This document shows, in pieces, positions 31,795 through 42,902 of a stretch of 64,000 nucleotides of DNA. The stretch is taken from assembly GCA_031769625.1 (NCBI GenBank), contig JAUIMM010000135.1, positions 4,220,001 through 4,284,000 of the forward strand, given 5' to 3'. Below the pieces are notes generated by a model. It was given only the letters and a program-made list of their open reading frames with translations, had not been told where the DNA came from and did no database searches. The position numbers and the translations under genes were made by a program. The DNA comes from Taudactylus pleione. Lineage: Eukaryota; Chordata; Amphibia; Anura; Myobatrachidae. Position 1 is the stretch's first letter, and every line of letters starts with the position of its first letter.

Positions 31795-32229
31795 TATGAT
31801 CCTCAGGTCTTCTCGAATTCTTGCCTTTCTTTAGGCTGGACTGGATCTAGGCCCCCACCTAGCATCTCTCAAAGTGCAAGTTTCAGCTTTGTCTATCTGG
31901 TTTCAAAGCAAGATGGCCTCTATGCCAGATGTCCACACTTTCATGCAAGGTGTTCTACAGATACAACCTCCCTTTGTCCCTCCTGTGGCTCCATGGATTT
32001 GTCAGTGGTGCTCAAAGCACTTCAGGAACGTCCATTTGAACCTCTGGAATTGGTGAATATAAAATGGCTCACTACGAAGACTCTGTTTCTTCTGGCTATA
32101 GCATCTGCCCATAGGATATTAGATTTAGGGGCACTTTCATGCTGCTCCCCCTTTCTGATATTTCATCAAGATAGGGCAGTTCTTCAAACTCACCCAGGCT
32201 TCCTTCCTAAGGTAGTTTCTCACTTCCTA
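31795..32229 (+). pseudogene. DIRS tyrosine recombinase, N-terminal half
   Basis: Plus-strand remnant of the recombinase that integrates DIRS circles. Segments include SLKVQVSALSIWFQSKMASM, HTFMQGVLQIQPP, then in a second frame MDLSVVLKALQERPFEPLEL, TTKTLFLLAIASAHRILDLG (with the first catalytic Arg), FLIFHQDRAVLQTHPGFLPK, and VVSHF at 32229. It breaks there. The continuation expected in the family (HL-TEIVVTAF) is found at 42485. It lies next to, but opposite, the DIRS gag/RT fragment, so the two are not a normal collinear element. Confidence 0.78.
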
Positions 32230-32346
32230 TATATAAAGGGAAAGGGGGTCTGGGAAGACTTCTACACTAGTCTGTAGAAAATTGGCTTATATAAAGAAAA
32301 CCCCAAAATGAAAATTGCTCAAATGTTATTTACTTATATGGTGGTT

Positions 32347-32902
32347 GGGGGTGCTGCCAAGGAACACAATTATAACAAGAGAGGAAAGAAAAAGAGATGT
32401 CCTCTTTGTTGGAGCACTATTGTGAAATATAAAAGTGATAACATGTTATAGAAATTAAAAACGTATTAAATAATAGTGTCATGGAGTCTCGATTGATATT
32501 TATTTATTTGGAAATTCATTAGTTGGTTATACCTAGATCCTCGAGTTTTAATACATCTCTTTTTAATTCTGATCATGCACATATAGGTTACTGTGGGGTT
32601 CAGTTTCAGGAGAACTGGTTATATTTCATCTGATACACTAGTATCAATTTAATAACAGTATCCTGTTTAGCAACAATGTTGCAAATATATTGCCAAAACA
32701 GTGTGTCTATATTCTTTAATACCACTAGATGTCACTGTTGTATTGGTGATCCCTGTTTTGCAGTTCCACTCGTAAGTGTGACTAAAGAGTGAACATATGT
32801 TAGTATTGTGGTTCATACATAAATATTGAGCATTATATCAGCTCAGAGACCATGGATGTAATGGTCTGGATGAGATCAATGGATCTTTGGTAGAAACATT
32901 AT
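32347..32902 (+). repeat. PLE-type terminal repeat, solo
   Basis: GGGGGTGCTGCCAAGGAACA at 32347 is followed by CCTCTTTGTTGGAGCACTAT. It is close to the outer end of PLE-1 (GGGGGTGCTGCCAAGGACAA, CTCTTTGTTGGCGCACATAG). No PLE coding region follows before the Harbinger-like element. The extent is uncertain, and this may be a truncated end. Confidence 0.6.
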
Positions 32903-33501
32903 GGCCCTCATTCAGAGCCGCTCGTTAGCGGCAGTACGCTCGTTCCGAGCGATGTTTGCACATCTGCGCATGCGTACGCTTTTTAGTACGCATGCGCGAA
33001 CCAGTCAGTGCGGCCGAAAATCCTTTGTACGCTATATAGCGAGTGCCTGCTATTTTGAGTGACAGAATGAGGCGTATGTGGGTGGTAACAGGGGAAAGTG
33101 CTTGAAAATGGGGAGTGGAGATCCGAACGCAGGCGTGCTTAAAGGTCAAAGCGGGCGTTTTATGGGTGTGTATATTTAAAACAGCAGCGTCATTGACCAC
33201 GTCACTGGGTTATTTTATAGCCAGAACTGCACGCAAATTTGTGGTAGCAAACACCAACCACAAGAATAGCGAGCAGTTCATACGCTGGTCGATGTACTCG
33301 ATTAATCTAATAAATAGCGGACATGACGTAGGATGCGTGCGGCCAGGGGGCGTTTTTAACAAATAAACGAGCGTATGTTTTGCTCGTTCGTTCAGACTTA
33401 GAGGTGTGAACAGACTGCAATGTGCGTACGGATCATTTGAATAGCCACCCCTTGTTTTTAAACGAACGACCGCAAATAGCGTCCGGCTCTGAATGAGGGC
33501 C
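32903..33501. mobile_element. Harbinger-like non-autonomous element, 599 bp
   Basis: Perfect 18-bp terminal inverted repeats GGCCCTCATTCAGAGCCG (32903-32920 and the complement at 33484-33501) are flanked by the 3-bp direct repeat TAT (32900-32902 and 33502-33504). The repeat length and short target duplication suit PIF/Harbinger-type elements, though TAT differs from the usual TWA. There is no transposase. Open frames inside lack motifs. Confidence 0.85.
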
Positions 33502-33504
33502 TAT

Positions 33505-33974
33505 ATTTTAAATAATTCCATATTTACGTATGATTTATAAAGAATACAGCTAATGCAAATTAATGTGTAACCTTTGTACACACTTATACTAAATAAATTA
33601 GTTGAGTTGTCTTTAAGACCGCTAGCTGTAAAAGTTGTTTATCTGAAGAATGGGACCATTTACATAATTTTGGGCTAGGGTAACATACAAACTAATATAG
33701 TGATACAGAACACAATTAACATCTGATGAAATGTTATATTATAATGTCCAATCTGATGAATGTTATATTTGAATATGCCAAATGTCGTTATATGCTTGCT
33801 TGCATAATGTGGAATAATGTAGACTGTTCTAAACATATGATGTAAGTGGACGTATTAACTGAAGATTGTAATGAAGGTATAAAAATCCCTGTAATTAAAT
33901 CAATCATTGTTATTTCTGCAGCTAACCCTGGGAGATATGCACGCTCCCAGTAAAGGGGTAGACCTATTTATTTA
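33505..33974. other. Unassigned spacer
   Basis: AT-rich, no gene recognised. GACCTATTTATTTATTT at about 33961 resembles GATCTATTTATTTAATT at about 42381 and may be the target duplication of the LINE between them. Confidence 0.4.
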
Positions 33975-34089
33975 TTTATTATTTTTTTTAGTTTTTTAAT
34001 CCTTTGTTTATTACTAAGTACTTTTACTTACACAACCTATCACTAAGTTTCCCATTTTTTTACTTTATATTTAATCTTTTTTTTTTGTA

Positions 34090-35771
34090 AATAATTTTTA
34101 TTGAATTTACATTAAGTAAATGAGTTCAGTAACATTAAACAATATAATTGTAAAGTTATACAATACTTGAATATAGTGATTTCTCATTTTACAACATATA
34201 TGATAGAAACACAAATATAATATGGTGATGAAACTAATAAAGTTACATATCCATTGAGGTTATCCAGTGTAGAGCATTGTAAAAAGTGTTGTATAACATT
34301 AAATAAATGAAACAAAATATCAAGTAGAAACATTTGTATATGGGTATAACTAAAAGGGGAGTAGATTAAACACAAGAGGAACAAAACACGAGGCTAGCAG
34401 GGGGGAGGGAGAACTTAGTGCACTAGGTGTAGCTAAATGAGTCTATAGAGAATGAATCTCCGCAATTAGCAATTACGAACAACTCATAAATCTACATATA
34501 AGTTTATACTAAATTGTAATGTTTGCTTTACCCAGTGAGGAGCAGTCTTATTCATCCACCAAAGATAGGTAATTAATCTGGAGCATTTGAAAGACGTTTA
34601 AGAAGAACCCAATCAGTGGACTCAAATACCTTCGCTATATAATTTTGAGTAATTAGATCTAGTTTATCTATATAAATTTCCCATTTTTTGTAAAATTTCT
34701 CAGCACCTTTATTAACATCTGGAAAAGTAGCTTGTCTGTCAAAGTAACATTTTTTGTTTTACTGCCATTAGAGTAAGAGCTGTTTTATTTGTCCAATGTA
34801 TAAGTATGATATTTTTTCCTATAGTCACTAGTATGGTCAGCAGCAGTAAGATTATCGCTTTAAGAGGTCCCAGGTCCCAATTTTGAAAAGCAGAGAAAAG
34901 ACATGGCTGTGGATCAGGTCAAACTCTAAGTGTGAAGACTACATTAACATAATTAATAAGTTTATTCCAGAATTTAAAAATGTTACTACACTCCCACATA
35001 CAGTGAATAAAATTATCTGAATGAAAACCACATTTTACGCACATACCTGTTTCAGTAGGTATCATATGTCATCTTTGGGTAGGGGTGATATAGGCTCTGT
35101 GAATAGTACGTATGTGAACTCCTTGTAAATATGCTGAACTTAACCGATGTAGAGTTATTTCAGAGTGAGAAGTTAAGTTTTTGAAGTCGGTAATCTCTGG
35201 GATATCTGATCACCATTTTGCTACTAGTACAGCCCATTGAGTTGAAGGAATTTTAGGTAAAAGGTGGGTGTATAAATATTTAGTCTTAAATGGACTAGTT
35301 TTTAAGAGTTTTCGAAGTTAGTCTAAATAATCAGGATTTGGGTTGGAGGAAGTAAAGTGTGAAACAGAAGATATATAATGTCTTACTTGTAGATACATGT
35401 AGAAATGGGAGTTAGGGGGCTCATACTTAAATTGGAGTTCTGAAAATGAGAATAAAGAACCTCCTGGGTCAAACACTTTGAAAGAGCAGGAGAGACCTTG
35501 ATCCCTCCTGGTAAGGAAATTTGAATTTGTTAAAGACGGAGAAAAAGATGGAATCCCCCATAATGGTATAAATTCTGAGAATAGATGATTTTTATTAAGC
35601 TTCTTGTTTATTGCTCTCTAAGCGAAGTACATGTCTTTAAACATAATATGGGAAAAAATGGGGTCAGGGACGTTTGATATTTTGGTATGTAGTAAGCAAC
35701 TTGGAGAGTAAGGTTCAAACAATTCTTAGTCTAGGTGTTTATCCTTGTATGTACCTTTTTCTAGCAGCCAC
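34090..35771 (-). pseudogene. LINE ORF2 C-terminal region and 3' end
   Basis: Decayed C-terminal part of ORF2. On minus, near 35050-34925, CGFHSDNFIHCMWECSNIFKFWNKLINYV is recognisable as the Cys-rich/HIWW-like region of L1-type ORF2. Further weak matches continue to about 34500. The remainder to the T-run is 3' untranslated. Many stops are present. Confidence 0.65.
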
Positions 35772-37072
35772 TTATTGATGTATCTGAAAAACACAGAGAG
35801 AATAGGAAACAAGATCTGTAGCACCCAGTCCTCCTTCAGCATGGGTAGCTTTCAATTTCTGCATAGCTATTCTTGGTCTATTGTTTTGCCACAAAAATTT
35901 GGAAAATACTTTTTCTAGTTTCATAACATCTGCTTTAGTCAGTGCCACAGGTAACATCTGAATAAAATAGAAGATCTTTGGGAAAATTATACTTTTGATT
36001 ACCTTACACTTGACCAAATAATTTGATGATATCCATCCCAGCTGGAAGTGAATAAAATGGGCCAGAAAGGAATAGCAACATGTCATCGGCGAAAAGAGCG
36101 ATTCTAAGGTCAACTTGTCCAATCATGATTCCTTTTATTAGGGGCGAGGAACGAATATCTATAGCCAAAGGTTCAATAACTATGGCAAAGAGAAGTGGGG
36201 AAAGAGGACAGCCTTGCCTCGTGCCTCTACAAATTGAAAAAGGTGAAGAGAGAAATCCATTACAAGAGAGCTGAGAATGAGAGGAGGAATAGAGCGTGCG
36301 AAGTATATTAATGAAGGAATCCGGGAAACCAAATGGTTGCAGAGTATGATAGAGATATGTCCAGGAAACAAGGTAGAAAGCCTTTTTATAATGTTAGGGG
36401 AACACACACCTATAGAATGTATATAATAAATGGCAGATATAACCCTTCGAACATTGACCACTGAATGTCTCCCCCATATGAATCCTGTTTGGTCAGGGTG
36501 AATAATATTAGGGATAATAAGTTTTAATCTTTCCGCCAATATTTTTGTCCGAAGCTTATAATCAATGTTCAATTGGTCTATATGAAGTAGGAAGGGAGGG
36601 ATCTTTCTCCGATTTAAGCAAGACTTTAATAACCGCAGTTAAAGTATATGGGGATAGAGTTTTGATTAATAATATGGTTAAAGAAAGATACTAATGAGTC
36701 ACCGATTCTAGGTGCCAGAAATTTATACAATTCACTGCAGAGGACATCCGGGCCTGGAGCTCTACCTAGTCTTAAATGTTGAATCGCATGATTGACTTCT
36801 TCTAGTGTAATTATATCTGAAAGAAGAGATTTCATCTCAGAAGAGATCTGTGCCGAGGATAGATTTATCAGGAAATGTGAAGACTCGGTGTCTGGAGAAG
36901 TTGCAGTAGAGGTTACTATAGAAGTCTTCAGTGATCTGGCTATTAGAAGTCGTGAGAGAGCCATCTTTTTTTTAAGAGGTTGGACTATCATTGGGGGTCG
37001 AGAACCAGCTAATAAGTTATAAAGCAATTTCCCAGTCTTGTTACTAAATCTGTGAAATTTATAATTAGTCAT
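35772..37072 (-). pseudogene. LINE ORF2 reverse transcriptase domain
   Basis: RT domain of the L1/Tx1-type LINE on minus, in several frames. Residues include NKTGKLLYNLLAGSRPP and LRLGRAPGPDVLCSELYKFL (the PGPDG-like block) at 37072-36626. DYKLRTKILAERL and IIHPDQTGFIWGRHSV follow at 36572-36450. Then comes a region near 36180 reading RQGCPLSPLLFA-like, and motif C as LRIALFADDMLLF near 36120-36070. The thumb, with FSKFLWQNNRPRIAMQKL and EGGLGATDL, extends to 35772. Frameshifts separate the pieces. The FADD catalytic box itself is intact. Confidence 0.82.
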
Positions 37073-38040
37073 GAATAAAAACTTATCTCCTGAATTGGAA
37101 AGAAATTCATCAAAATGAATTTTAGCCTCTTTATAGGATTCTTTAGTTGAGGAGTTAGGGTGATTTTGAATTGTTGAAAGGTTTCCGTTAGTGTTTGCTG
37201 AAGATCTGAATAGGTGGCAGAATATTGTTTTTTCACTGTCGACACATAGGAAATTATGTCACCGCGGATAACTGACTTGGCAGTTTGCCAAAATAGAGGG
37301 GGATTGGACTTGACATGATCTATGTTGTTAAGCCTATAATTTTCCCAAGCTGACTCTAATTTATTACGAAATTTGATGGATTGAGAAAGATGGGAAGGAA
37401 ATCTCCAAGCTTTAAATGAGCTTTTTTCAGTGTGTAGTTGCAATTTTGCCCAGACTAAGGCATGATCGGAGAGGGAAATTGATTCAATATGGGAGTTCAT
37501 AACTTTAGTGAATAAGTGACTAGACAAAAGAATATAATGAATTCTAGATAGGGTATTATATGCTGCTGATAAACATGTGTAATCTTTCTCGGTTGGGTGG
37601 AGAGCTCGCCATATATCTACAAGTAAAAGGTGTTTAGAAAAAAGGGGAACACCTAATTTTGGTAGAGAAAGCGAACCTTTGGAGGGCTAAGAGCGATCTA
37701 AATAGGGTGAAGATATTAGGTTAAAGTCTCCACATACTATTAATGATGCTGGATCTAAGGGAAGAAGTTTTGCTAGTAAGGAACTAAAAAATACTTTTTG
37801 ATAAACATTAGGGGCATAAATGTTACACATAGTGAGCCTATAGCCATTGATAACTACTCCAACAATTACATAGCGTCCATTAGGATCCGAGTCCACTGAG
37901 AGGATATCTTTCCGCAAATGTCATCTGGCTAGGATGACCACTCCCCTGGACTTGGAATTGTAAGGAGCGGCAGCTACTACTACCCACTGTATCATCTGTA
38001 GTTTTTTAGTTTCTGCAAGAACATGAGGGAAGAGACAAAA
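37073..38040 (-). pseudogene. LINE ORF2 apurinic-type endonuclease domain
   Basis: Endonuclease that nicks the target DNA. On minus from 38040: ETKKLQMIQWVVVAAAP, NSKSRGVVIL, RKDILSVDSDPNGRYVIVG, TMCNIYAPN, SLIVCGDFNLISS (the GDFN motif), a stop at about 37687-37689, then LVDIWRALHPTEKDYT and HIESISLSDHALVWAKLQL (the catalytic SDH motif) near 37500-37440. A linker follows to the RT. The first 60 or so residues, with the N-terminal catalytic Asn and Glu, are missing where the intervening 451-bp repeat begins. Confidence 0.8.
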
Positions 38041-38232
38041 CAAAAAAATGAATAAACAGGAAAATATATTGAGCAGAAAGCACCATTAGAATGTGTTATT
38101 TTTTTGTAGGATAACTCCAGGTTAATAAATCGATACATAGATGAATTATAAGGAAGATTTCACGGCTATTAGGGAGACCGCTACTAATCACTAGCCGACT
38201 GTAACGGTTAATAAACGACACATAGAAAGTTT

Positions 38233-38683
38233 TTTAGAGTTAGGCAATATAGCAAATATAATAAATCAGGCATCACGCCAAAAGGATCAGGGAGTGTTGA
38301 ATGTCACATATAAAGAGTTAATCATTATATTAGAGCAAATTAATGTCACACTTTCCTTCATATACGATGAAAAAGAAACGTATATGAAATCCTAAACCAT
38401 CTGATATTGACTAGTGTATTTATTCAAGCATAGCTATTATTATTCATTAATAAACATAGCATATCTACGTTTAAACAAATATACAATTTAAGATAGATAT
38501 CATACCAAACATTTCACTAAGATAAGCTAATCGTAGTTGGAAGTAGATAAGTTATATGAAGCGAGATATAAACATTAATCTAGACAAGGTATTCCAATCT
38601 ATTATGAATTTACAGAGAGCTGAAATAGCCTTGACTGAGATGTGAGTTAGATTGTGCTCAGTTAAACTAGAGAGAAAATACTA
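38233..38683 (+). repeat. Direct repeat flanking the foldback, left copy
   Basis: This repeats at 40807-41262 in the same orientation with roughly 10 percent divergence by eye (shared TCAGGCATCAC, AAGAGTTAATCATTATATTA, CAAACATTTCACTAAGATAA). Together the two copies bracket the inverted-repeat structure at 38705-40590. It is non-coding and of unknown family. Confidence 0.75.
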
Positions 38684-38704
38684 GTACAATATATATTAAA
38701 TTTG

Positions 38705-40590
38705 AACAAAGAAACAGGGGACTGCGCTCTATGACATTTAAATTGTGAGATGGTAGAAAAAAATTATTTTAAATCATATAGCAGTCAGAATCTCCATAAA
38801 CTTAAATTTACTCATATATAGAAAGTCATACAATATATGTATATATAAAACTACAATGCACAGTATAATATAAAATTGCTATCAGATTAATAAAAAGTCT
38901 GAGCATCCGCCCAGACTCGAATGTGGAATTCCTTATATATACTGTATATATCACAGGGTAACGTCCCATAAGCACATAGGACCTCATTCAGAGGCGGTCG
39001 TTATTTGCAAGCGGTCGCCCTGAATCAGGGCGGCCGCTTGCATCCTGAACGACCGCCTCCTTGTCGATCGTTAAGCTGTGGGTTACCACCCACAGCTTAA
39101 CGACCGACCAGGTTGATGGTCGCGATGGTGATCACCATCGGGGCTTACGACCAGACCCTAAGGTTGGGTCTGGGCACTCGTAAGCCACAGGGAGCTTTCT
39201 GCTCTGATGGAGCAGGAAGCTCCCCACTGACATCACTGATGATGTCAGTGCAGCCGCCCACAAAACGGTAGGCGTTCGTTAAGGAAACCACCCCCCGGCC
39301 CGCCTACCAAACGGGGCAAGCTGTCGATCAACATCAACAGCCGCCCTTTTGTTAGCGAGCTCCGGAGCGACAGAGTTTCACTGTCGCTCCTGGGCTTGTG
39401 CACGTGCAGTGCGGCCACTGCGCATGCGTAGGGCTAACCATCGAGTCGGTTTCGATCGCATCGGCGCTTGCGACCGACTCTGAATAAGGTCCATAGTCTG
39501 CTGAAATTGTAGGTATTAATTTCCTTAGGATGTAAGTATTCCTTATTGTATGTTCACAGTTCCAATTGCTAAAAAAAGACAAAAATTAATATTGAATATA
39601 TAAATAGGTGAAAAATACGGAGTAATCCATGATAGATGGTATGCGCATGGGTGAATATCCCAAATATAATGTCCCTCTCTGCACAACAGGAGACGTATAT
39701 GTTATAAAATAAGTCTTGCGATGACACAGTATAAGGCCCCGTGGGATATACCTGGTCAATAGAATTAGTCCAAGGCAGCCTGTTCACTGCTCCAGCAGTA
39801 TCGCTTGGCTCCCACGGTCCTCCAGGTGGTCTGGCTGCACAGTGTAATCAAAGCCAATTGAAGAATGCAGTGGAAAGAATTTGGAGCCGTGACTTAAACA
39901 CCGGAGTGTCACCTTGTCCCATTCTCTGTTAACGGGAGAGACGCACTATACCTTCACAGCGCTTGCCATTGCATTCTTCAATTGGCTTTGTGCAGCCAGA
40001 CCACCTGGAGGACCGTGGGAGACAAGCGATACTGCTGGAGCAGTGAACAGGCTGCCTTGGACTAATTCTATTGACCAGGTATATCCCACAGAGCCTTATA
40101 CTGTGTCATCACAAGACTTATTTTATACCATATGTTGTGCAGAGAGGGACATTATATTTGGGATATTCACCCCTGCGCATACCATCTATCACGGATTACT
40201 CCATATTTACACCTATTTATATATTTTTGTCTTTTTTGAGCTATTGGAACTTTGAACATACAATAAGGAATACTTACATCCTAAGAAAATGAATACCTAC
40301 AATTTCAGCAGACTATGTGCTTATGGGACGTTACCCTGTGATATATAAATATATATAAGGAATTCCACATATGAGTCTGGGTGGATGCTCAGACTTTTTA
40401 TTAATCGGATAGCAATTTTATATTATACTGTGCATTGTAGTTTTATATATACTGTACATATATTGTATGACTTTCTATATATGATTAAAATATAAGTTTA
40501 TGGAGATTCTGACTGCTATATGATTTTAAATATTTTTTTCTACCATCTCACAATTTAAATGTCATAGAGCGCAGTCCCTGTTTCTTTGTT
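38705..40590. repeat. Long inverted repeat (foldback) inside the LINE
   Basis: The left arm (38705-38978 plus 39493-39869, interrupted by a Harbinger-like element) is the reverse complement of the right arm (39970-40590). The spacer is 100 nt (39870-39969). Arms are about 620-650 bp. The same reading frame is therefore seen on both strands (LPWTNSIDQVYPT, ERDIIFGIFT); it has no recognised domain. The right arm carries a 10-nt deletion near 39990 relative to the copy at 50640. The element class is unknown. Confidence 0.8.
38979..39492. mobile_element. Harbinger-like non-autonomous element, 514 bp
   Basis: Terminal inverted repeats of 22 bp with two mismatches (GGACCTCATTCAGAGGCGGT... against GGACCTTATTCAGAGTCGGT... 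read from the right). The flanking 3-bp repeat is ATA (38976-38978 and 39493-39495). The opposite arm of the foldback reads CACATAGTCTGC without the insertion, an internal empty site that confirms ends and duplication. It contains a 15-bp-stem hairpin CGTTAAGCTGTGGGT/ACCCACAGCTTAACG-type at about 39070-39103. There is no transposase. Confidence 0.9.
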
Positions 40591-40806
40591 AAAATGTTAT
40601 GTTTTTATTGGGGTGTTCACACGCCTTCAAAGTGGACATGCAGCTGATCCATTGGTGGTAATTATTAAGGAAATTAATTTCTCTTTTAACATGTATCATC
40701 CAAGTGAACACAGCGACTCTTAGGAGTTAAACTAGCGCCAAGGTCATTTTTTGGTAGTTAGCAATATATATTATCCAAAAGTAGATATAATTTTTTTTAT
40801 TTTTTA

Positions 40807-41262
40807 TTTAGGTTTAGACAGTATAGCCAAGATAATAAATCAGGCATCACCCCAAAAGGATCAGGGAGTGCTGAAGGTCACATATAAAGAGTTAATCATT
40901 ATATTAGAGCAAACTAATGTCACACTTTTCACCCTATATGATGAAAAGAAAATGTAAACAAAATCCTAAACCCTCTGATATTAACTAGAGTATGTCTGTT
41001 CAATCATAGCTATTATTATTCATCAGTAAACATAACATATCTGAGCCTAAATAAATATGCAATATAACAGAAATATCTCACCAAACATTTCACTAAGATA
41101 AGCTAATGGAAGTTGGAAGTAGATAAATTACCTGAAGTGAGATATACACATTAATCAAGACAAGGTATTCCAATCTCTTATTAATATGCAGAGAGCTGAA
41201 ATAGCCGTGATTGAAATGGTATGAGTTAGATTGTACTCTGTTAAACTAGAGAAAAAACACTA
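40807..41262 (+). repeat. Direct repeat flanking the foldback, right copy
   Basis: Partner of 38233-38683. It is present again in copy B of the large duplication at about 51466-51920. Confidence 0.75.
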
Positions 41263-41429
41263 TAAAATTATATAACTATATAGTATCCAAAAGCAGACAG
41301 TAATGCAAAGCCGATAATAATGAATCATGCTGGGTGATTGGTCTGATCAGAAATATCATGATTAGCATTTTCATGCTCTTCACGTGCTTCCTGCAAAAAA
41401 GGAGCTGCGTCTTCTGGATTAGTGAAATC

Positions 41430-42299
41430 CTTAAAGTCAGAACTAAATAAACAGACGCAATCTGGCCGGATAGATAAGGGCAAATTTGCGTTTTTCTTTA
41501 ATTAAAGCACAGAGTTCCACCGAGAAGTCTTGGAATATATGCAGTCTATTATTTTCCCATAGGTGACTGTTTGCGAGAGGCAGACCAGATGGCTGATTTA
41601 TGTAAGTAATTCAAGCATTTGAAAAGAACCACTCTCGGACGTTGAGCTGATGTTGCATGTAGTTTGGCCCAGACGATGCACCCTCTCAATTACAAGATCT
41701 CTACATTCAGCCTCAATACCTAGTAATGAGGGGAGAGTGTTGCGTACAACATGTGCCAGCATGGAACTTTTCACTGACTCTGGGAGCCCCACCAAACGAA
41801 TTTTATTGTGGTGCGAGCGATTCTCCAAATCGTCTACTCTGCGCCGTAAGTGAAAATGATCCTTTTCCAACTTGTGAACAACTTGTTTAAGATGAGTAAT
41901 ATTTTGGAAATTTGTTCCTATATTTTCCTCAGCAGCTGTAACTCTGTGATTTAGAGACTGCAATTGTGCAGTGATATCTGACACTGCCTGGTGTAATAAT
42001 GGGGTCATAGTAGACTTAATTGCATCAACTATATCACCATAGGTGACTGGTGAATCATGTGCCCTGCATACCTTAGTGCCCATGTCATCAGAGGCTTCAG
42101 TGATAGCCCTTTTAGCTGCAGGAGTGGTCGAGGCTGGATCAGCGTCCGGCGCCATGCTGGGAGAGGCTCGGCGCTTCTCCTGTCTCTGGGGCTGAGGCAG
42201 CATCTTCTTGTGTGGTTGGGACAGAATATATCTGTCCATGAAGATCCAGGCGGCCGCGGGGCACCGAGTGTTGGGCTGGAGGCTGTCAGACGCAGCCAT
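41430..42299 (-). pseudogene. LINE ORF1 (copy A)
   Basis: RNA-binding ORF1 protein of the L1/Tx1-type LINE. It begins MAASDSLQPNTRCPAAAWIF at 42299 and is open for 233 codons to 41598. A Pro/Ala-rich N-terminus is followed by a coiled coil (about residues 90-150, HQAVSDITAQLQSLNHRVTA, then LKQVVHKLEKDHFHL). The RRM-like core follows with DDLENRSHHNKIRLVGLPES and VIERVHRL. A 1-nt shift at about 41670, shared with copy B, moves the continuation to another frame: AKLHATSAQRPRVVLFKCLN. RLHIFQDFSVELCALIKEKR follows near 41540-41480. The domain order matches L1 ORF1 (coiled coil, RRM, C-terminal domain). Confidence 0.85.
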
Positions 42300-42385
42300 G
42301 AGAAAAATACAGTCAGTGACTGTAGCGAAGCTCTTAGCGGGAGCTGCTCATTCCGCCATGCCGGAAACGGAAGTCTAGATCTATT
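42300..42385 (-). promoter_or_regulatory. LINE 5' leader
   Basis: GC-rich 85 bp upstream of ORF1, beginning AGACTTCCGTTTCCGGCATG on minus. The CG-rich, short leader abutting a TTTATTTAATTAATT flank suggests this is the real 5' end, so the copy is not 5'-truncated. Confidence 0.45.
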
Positions 42386-42484
42386 TATTTAATTAATTAA
42401 TAAATGACAAATTCTTAAGTATATTGGATTGGAATCTATTACGTTTTGCAACAATAGAACACTGGGTGAAATTAATATTCCACA

Positions 42485-42658
42485 CACCTGAATACAGAAA
42501 TTGTGGTTACAGCCTTTAATTCACCAGACCTCTCGGGAGATGAGGACTCTTTGGATGTGGTTTGTGCTCTAAAGTTCTATGTGGACGATACTACTTCCAT
42601 CAGGAAATCGAACTCCCTCTTTGTCCTATAAGGATTCCACAAGTAGGGATGGCCAGCT
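42485..42658 (+). pseudogene. DIRS tyrosine recombinase, C-terminal half (copy A, deleted)
   Basis: Begins HLNTEIVVTAFNSPDLSGDE and continues SLDVVCALKFYVDDTTSIRK, SNSLFVL, where a stop appears. The remaining part with the catalytic HxxR and Tyr is missing because 458 bp present in copy B (53351-53808) are absent here. It joins logically to VVSHF at 32229. Confidence 0.72.
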
Positions 42659-42734
42659 GTGTGAGACTGTGATTCCTCAATGTACCAGTCTGCCTTCTCT
42701 CCTGTCCTGCTCCTGCCTTGGACTTGTTAACAAA

Positions 42735-42898
42735 ACTGAACTGCCCTCAGGCTGTGGGTGGGGTATAAGGGGAAGGACCGGAGCATCCTGGGATTGAAAA
42801 GCTTTGCTGTTGGTGTTCAGTCCTCCATGTCCCACTTACACACGAATGTCTCCATGTGGACCCTATGGACTTCAAAGAAAGAGAGTTAACAAAGGTAA
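42735..42898 (+). repeat. DIRS 3' inverted terminal repeat (copy A)
   Basis: Contains GCATCCTGGGATTGAAAAGC and TGGACCCTATGGACTTC, the reverse complement of parts of 6313-6450. It ends with GAGAGTTAACAAAGGTAAG. It follows the recombinase remnant, as a DIRS 3' end should. Confidence 0.6.
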
Positions 42899-42902
42899 GT
42901 TA

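Larger units (their letters stand above)
33975..42385 (-). mobile_element. L1/Tx1-type LINE with nested insertions
   Basis: A nearly full-length non-LTR retrotransposon on minus. It has a 5' leader (42300-42385), ORF1 (42299 to about 41430), ORF2 (about 38040-34500) and a 3' region. An AATAAA signal and A-rich tail appear as a T-run at about 34080-34090. ORF1 and ORF2 are separated by about 3.4 kb that holds a 450-bp direct repeat, a foldback and a Harbinger-like element, so this interval is inserted DNA. A possible target duplication is the GAYCTATTTATTTA motif at about 33961 and 42381. If so, the 3' boundary lies upstream of the T-run. ORF2 is heavily frameshifted. Confidence 0.75.

Noticed and set aside
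32925..33366. Opposed open frames inside the 599-bp Harbinger-like element
   Set aside because: No DDE transposase or Myb-like motif is present. The element is non-autonomous.
39569..40255. Similar 72- and 113-codon frames on opposite strands (LPWTNSIDQVYPT...)
   Set aside because: They are the same sequence read from the two arms of the foldback. No stop-free extension or domain supports a protein.
38233..41262. LTR retrotransposon, from the 450-bp direct repeats
   Set aside because: There is no primer-binding site, polypurine tract or gag-pol between them, and the repeat ends do not show TG...CA. The interior is a foldback.
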